In this document: piece after piece, positions 63,311 to 64,000 of the stretch
Position numbering within the stretch: the first letter of the stretch is position 1
How the letters are laid out: every line of letters begins with the position of its first letter
Source: Candidatus Methanoperedentaceae archaeon GB37
Lineage (GTDB): Archaea > Halobacteriota > Methanosarcinia > Methanosarcinales > EX4572-44
Direction: 5' to 3'
Length of the DNA: 64,000 bases
Assembly (NCBI GenBank): GCA_905171695.1
Contig: LR991653.1
Location: 1,784,150 to 1,848,149 of the forward strand
Notes under the pieces: model-generated
Told to the model about the DNA's origin: nothing
What the model saw: the letters and a program-made list of their open reading frames with translations, nothing else
Databases searched by the model: none
Program-made: the position numbers and the translations under genes

Positions 63311-63512
63311 TCCCAAAACCCTCTTCCTTTCCCTGTTTATATAACCTTCTAAACACCGAACCAAGAAATCCACCACCAAAAAATCATGCTCCTATCACAG
63401 CGGGAAATCTTGGGCCAAGCACACCTGTTGCAAAATACATGCCAACAAGAGTTAAAGCAAAGCCTACAAACCCAAACAACATCCCATATTTGAGGTCAAT
63501 TATTATTCCCAT
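63306..63512 (-). CDS. Small membrane protein with an in-frame TGA
   Basis: ATG at 63512 with an excellent GGTGAG upstream. The first 42 codons give 'MGIIIDLKYGMLFGFVGFAL', then 'VGMYFATGVLGPRFPAVIGA', TGA at 63386-63384. The same frame then continues 'FFGGGFLGSVFRRLYKQGKE' to a TAA at 63306. Either a 42-aa protein or a 68-aa one with a nonsense mutation. Not recognised. Confidence 0.45.
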
Positions 63513-63589
63513 TTTCTCACCTTTCATACTTATTGTATTATTTTTAAATTAATTTTAAAGCCACCGCGAATCCTGATTTCACTTAACGT

Positions 63590-63715
63590 TCCTGGGATAT
63601 GTGAATTTTTCCCGTAAGGGAAAATTTGGATGTAGCCGAAGGCAGAGCCACATTTTCCTGTTGTCCGGAGTGCGTTAGCACCGAAGCGAAGCGGAGAGTT
63701 GCGAGTCCCCCATTT
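63590..63715. other. GC-rich hairpin-prone non-coding patch
   Basis: Contains the inverted repeat TTTTCCCGTAAGGGAAAA and a stretch of short GC-rich inversions. It resembles in texture the patch at 34218-34335. No RNA family recognised. Confidence 0.4.
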
Positions 63716-63721
63716 AACTCT

Positions 63722-64000
63722 CTATATGTCAAGCTTAAGAGATATTAATGTTAGGATTGGTATAATAAGTGAAAGTAGTGTAAAAGGTGTTATTGTTTGG
63801 TAAAATATGTATCCTTCATATACATTATACCCAAAATATAAAGTAGTTAAAACTGTGCCCATCCAATAATTCTTTTTTAAAAGCAATGCTGCCAGAAAAA
63901 TACTAGCTAAAGCATTTCCTAACAAATAAATCCTAGCTTTATCACCACCCAATTTTTCACCAACAAGAAAAACTTCAGGATTTATATAAGCTATAAAAAT
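63722..64000 (-). CDS. Membrane protein, C-terminal part, cut by window edge
   Basis: The frame is open to the right edge: 'YINPEVFLVGEKLGGDKARIYLLGNALAS', then hydrophobic segments 'ASIFLAALLLKK', 'MGTVLTTLYFGYNVY', 'ITPFTLLSLIIPILTLISLKLDI'. At least three membrane segments. No family recognised. Confidence 0.55.
   Translation of the reverse strand: MFIAYINPEVFLVGEKLGGDKARIYLLGNALASIFLAALLLKKNYWMGTVLTTLYFGYNVYEGYIFYQTITPFTLLSLIIPILTLISLKLDI

Overview
The window is archaeal. It carries replication factor C large subunit with a C-terminal PCNA-binding motif, SRP19, MBF1, an archaeal class I CCA-adding enzyme, a tRNA-splicing endonuclease with an intron-containing tRNA-Tyr, endonuclease Q, a cupin glucose-6-phosphate isomerase and TATA-box promoters. 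The methanogen-type (type 2) seryl-tRNA synthetase, the Fae-Hps fusion, four-subunit pyruvate:ferredoxin oxidoreductase, the siroheme-route heme gene ahbC and small methanogen-type families (DUF356, DUF2150, DUF5350, DUF1616, DUF211) point to a euryarchaeon of the methanogen, methanotroph or alkane-oxidiser group (Halobacteriota). The exact lineage is inference.

Layout: 1-8 kb holds a flavin-binding protein fragment, a SulP transporter, a secreted PKD-repeat protein, a GT2 glycosyltransferase, a TatD-linked radical SAM protein, a PPOX-like protein and rfcL. 8.3-10.9 kb holds IS630 remnants around a pentapeptide-repeat ion channel. 10.9-16.1 kb holds a beta-propeller lipoprotein, an MFS transporter, a DUF356 protein and Fae-Hps. 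16.4-26.2 kb is an accessory island: IS6-like and IS630-like elements, an MBL-fold gene, a decayed polysaccharide locus (deacetylase, glmS, glmU and epimerase remnants) and two apparently intact surface-glycan genes (GT4, flippase). 26.2-31.3 kb returns to housekeeping, ending in the divergent por operon. 32.4-34.0 kb is another graveyard of insertion sequences. 34.4-53.1 kb is a dense core region: DNA glycosylase, a Cas4-like protein, two tRNAs, PstS and an ABC-2 exporter, serS, EndoQ, endA, nadK, a P-loop/JAMM fusion, ahbC, hisG, mbf1 and pgi. 53.3-56.1 kb is IS DNA. 56.2-61.4 kb holds the archaeal mevalonate branch (mvk-ipk-idi2), cca and srp19. The end is IS DNA and small membrane proteins.

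Functional links: por supplies or consumes acetyl-CoA and reduced ferredoxin. Acetyl-CoA feeds the mevalonate branch for ether lipids. Fae-Hps and cupin PGI connect C1, ribulose monophosphate and hexose phosphate metabolism. EndA can process the intron-containing tRNA-Tyr found 7 kb away. EndoQ and Ogg2 are base-damage repair enzymes.

The least explained signals are: (i) a family of tiny double palindromes, made of four copies of a 9-bp half site, lying inside decayed IS copies, once as a frame-preserving 45-bp insertion with a 7-bp direct repeat; (ii) a +1 frameshift shared by three IS6-like copies, one of which has a perfect 8-bp target duplication; (iii) a Cas4-like Fe-S protein that seems to have lost its acidic nuclease residues; (iv) a P-loop NTPase fused to a JAMM metalloprotease signature. 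No CRISPR array and no complete defence system was seen.
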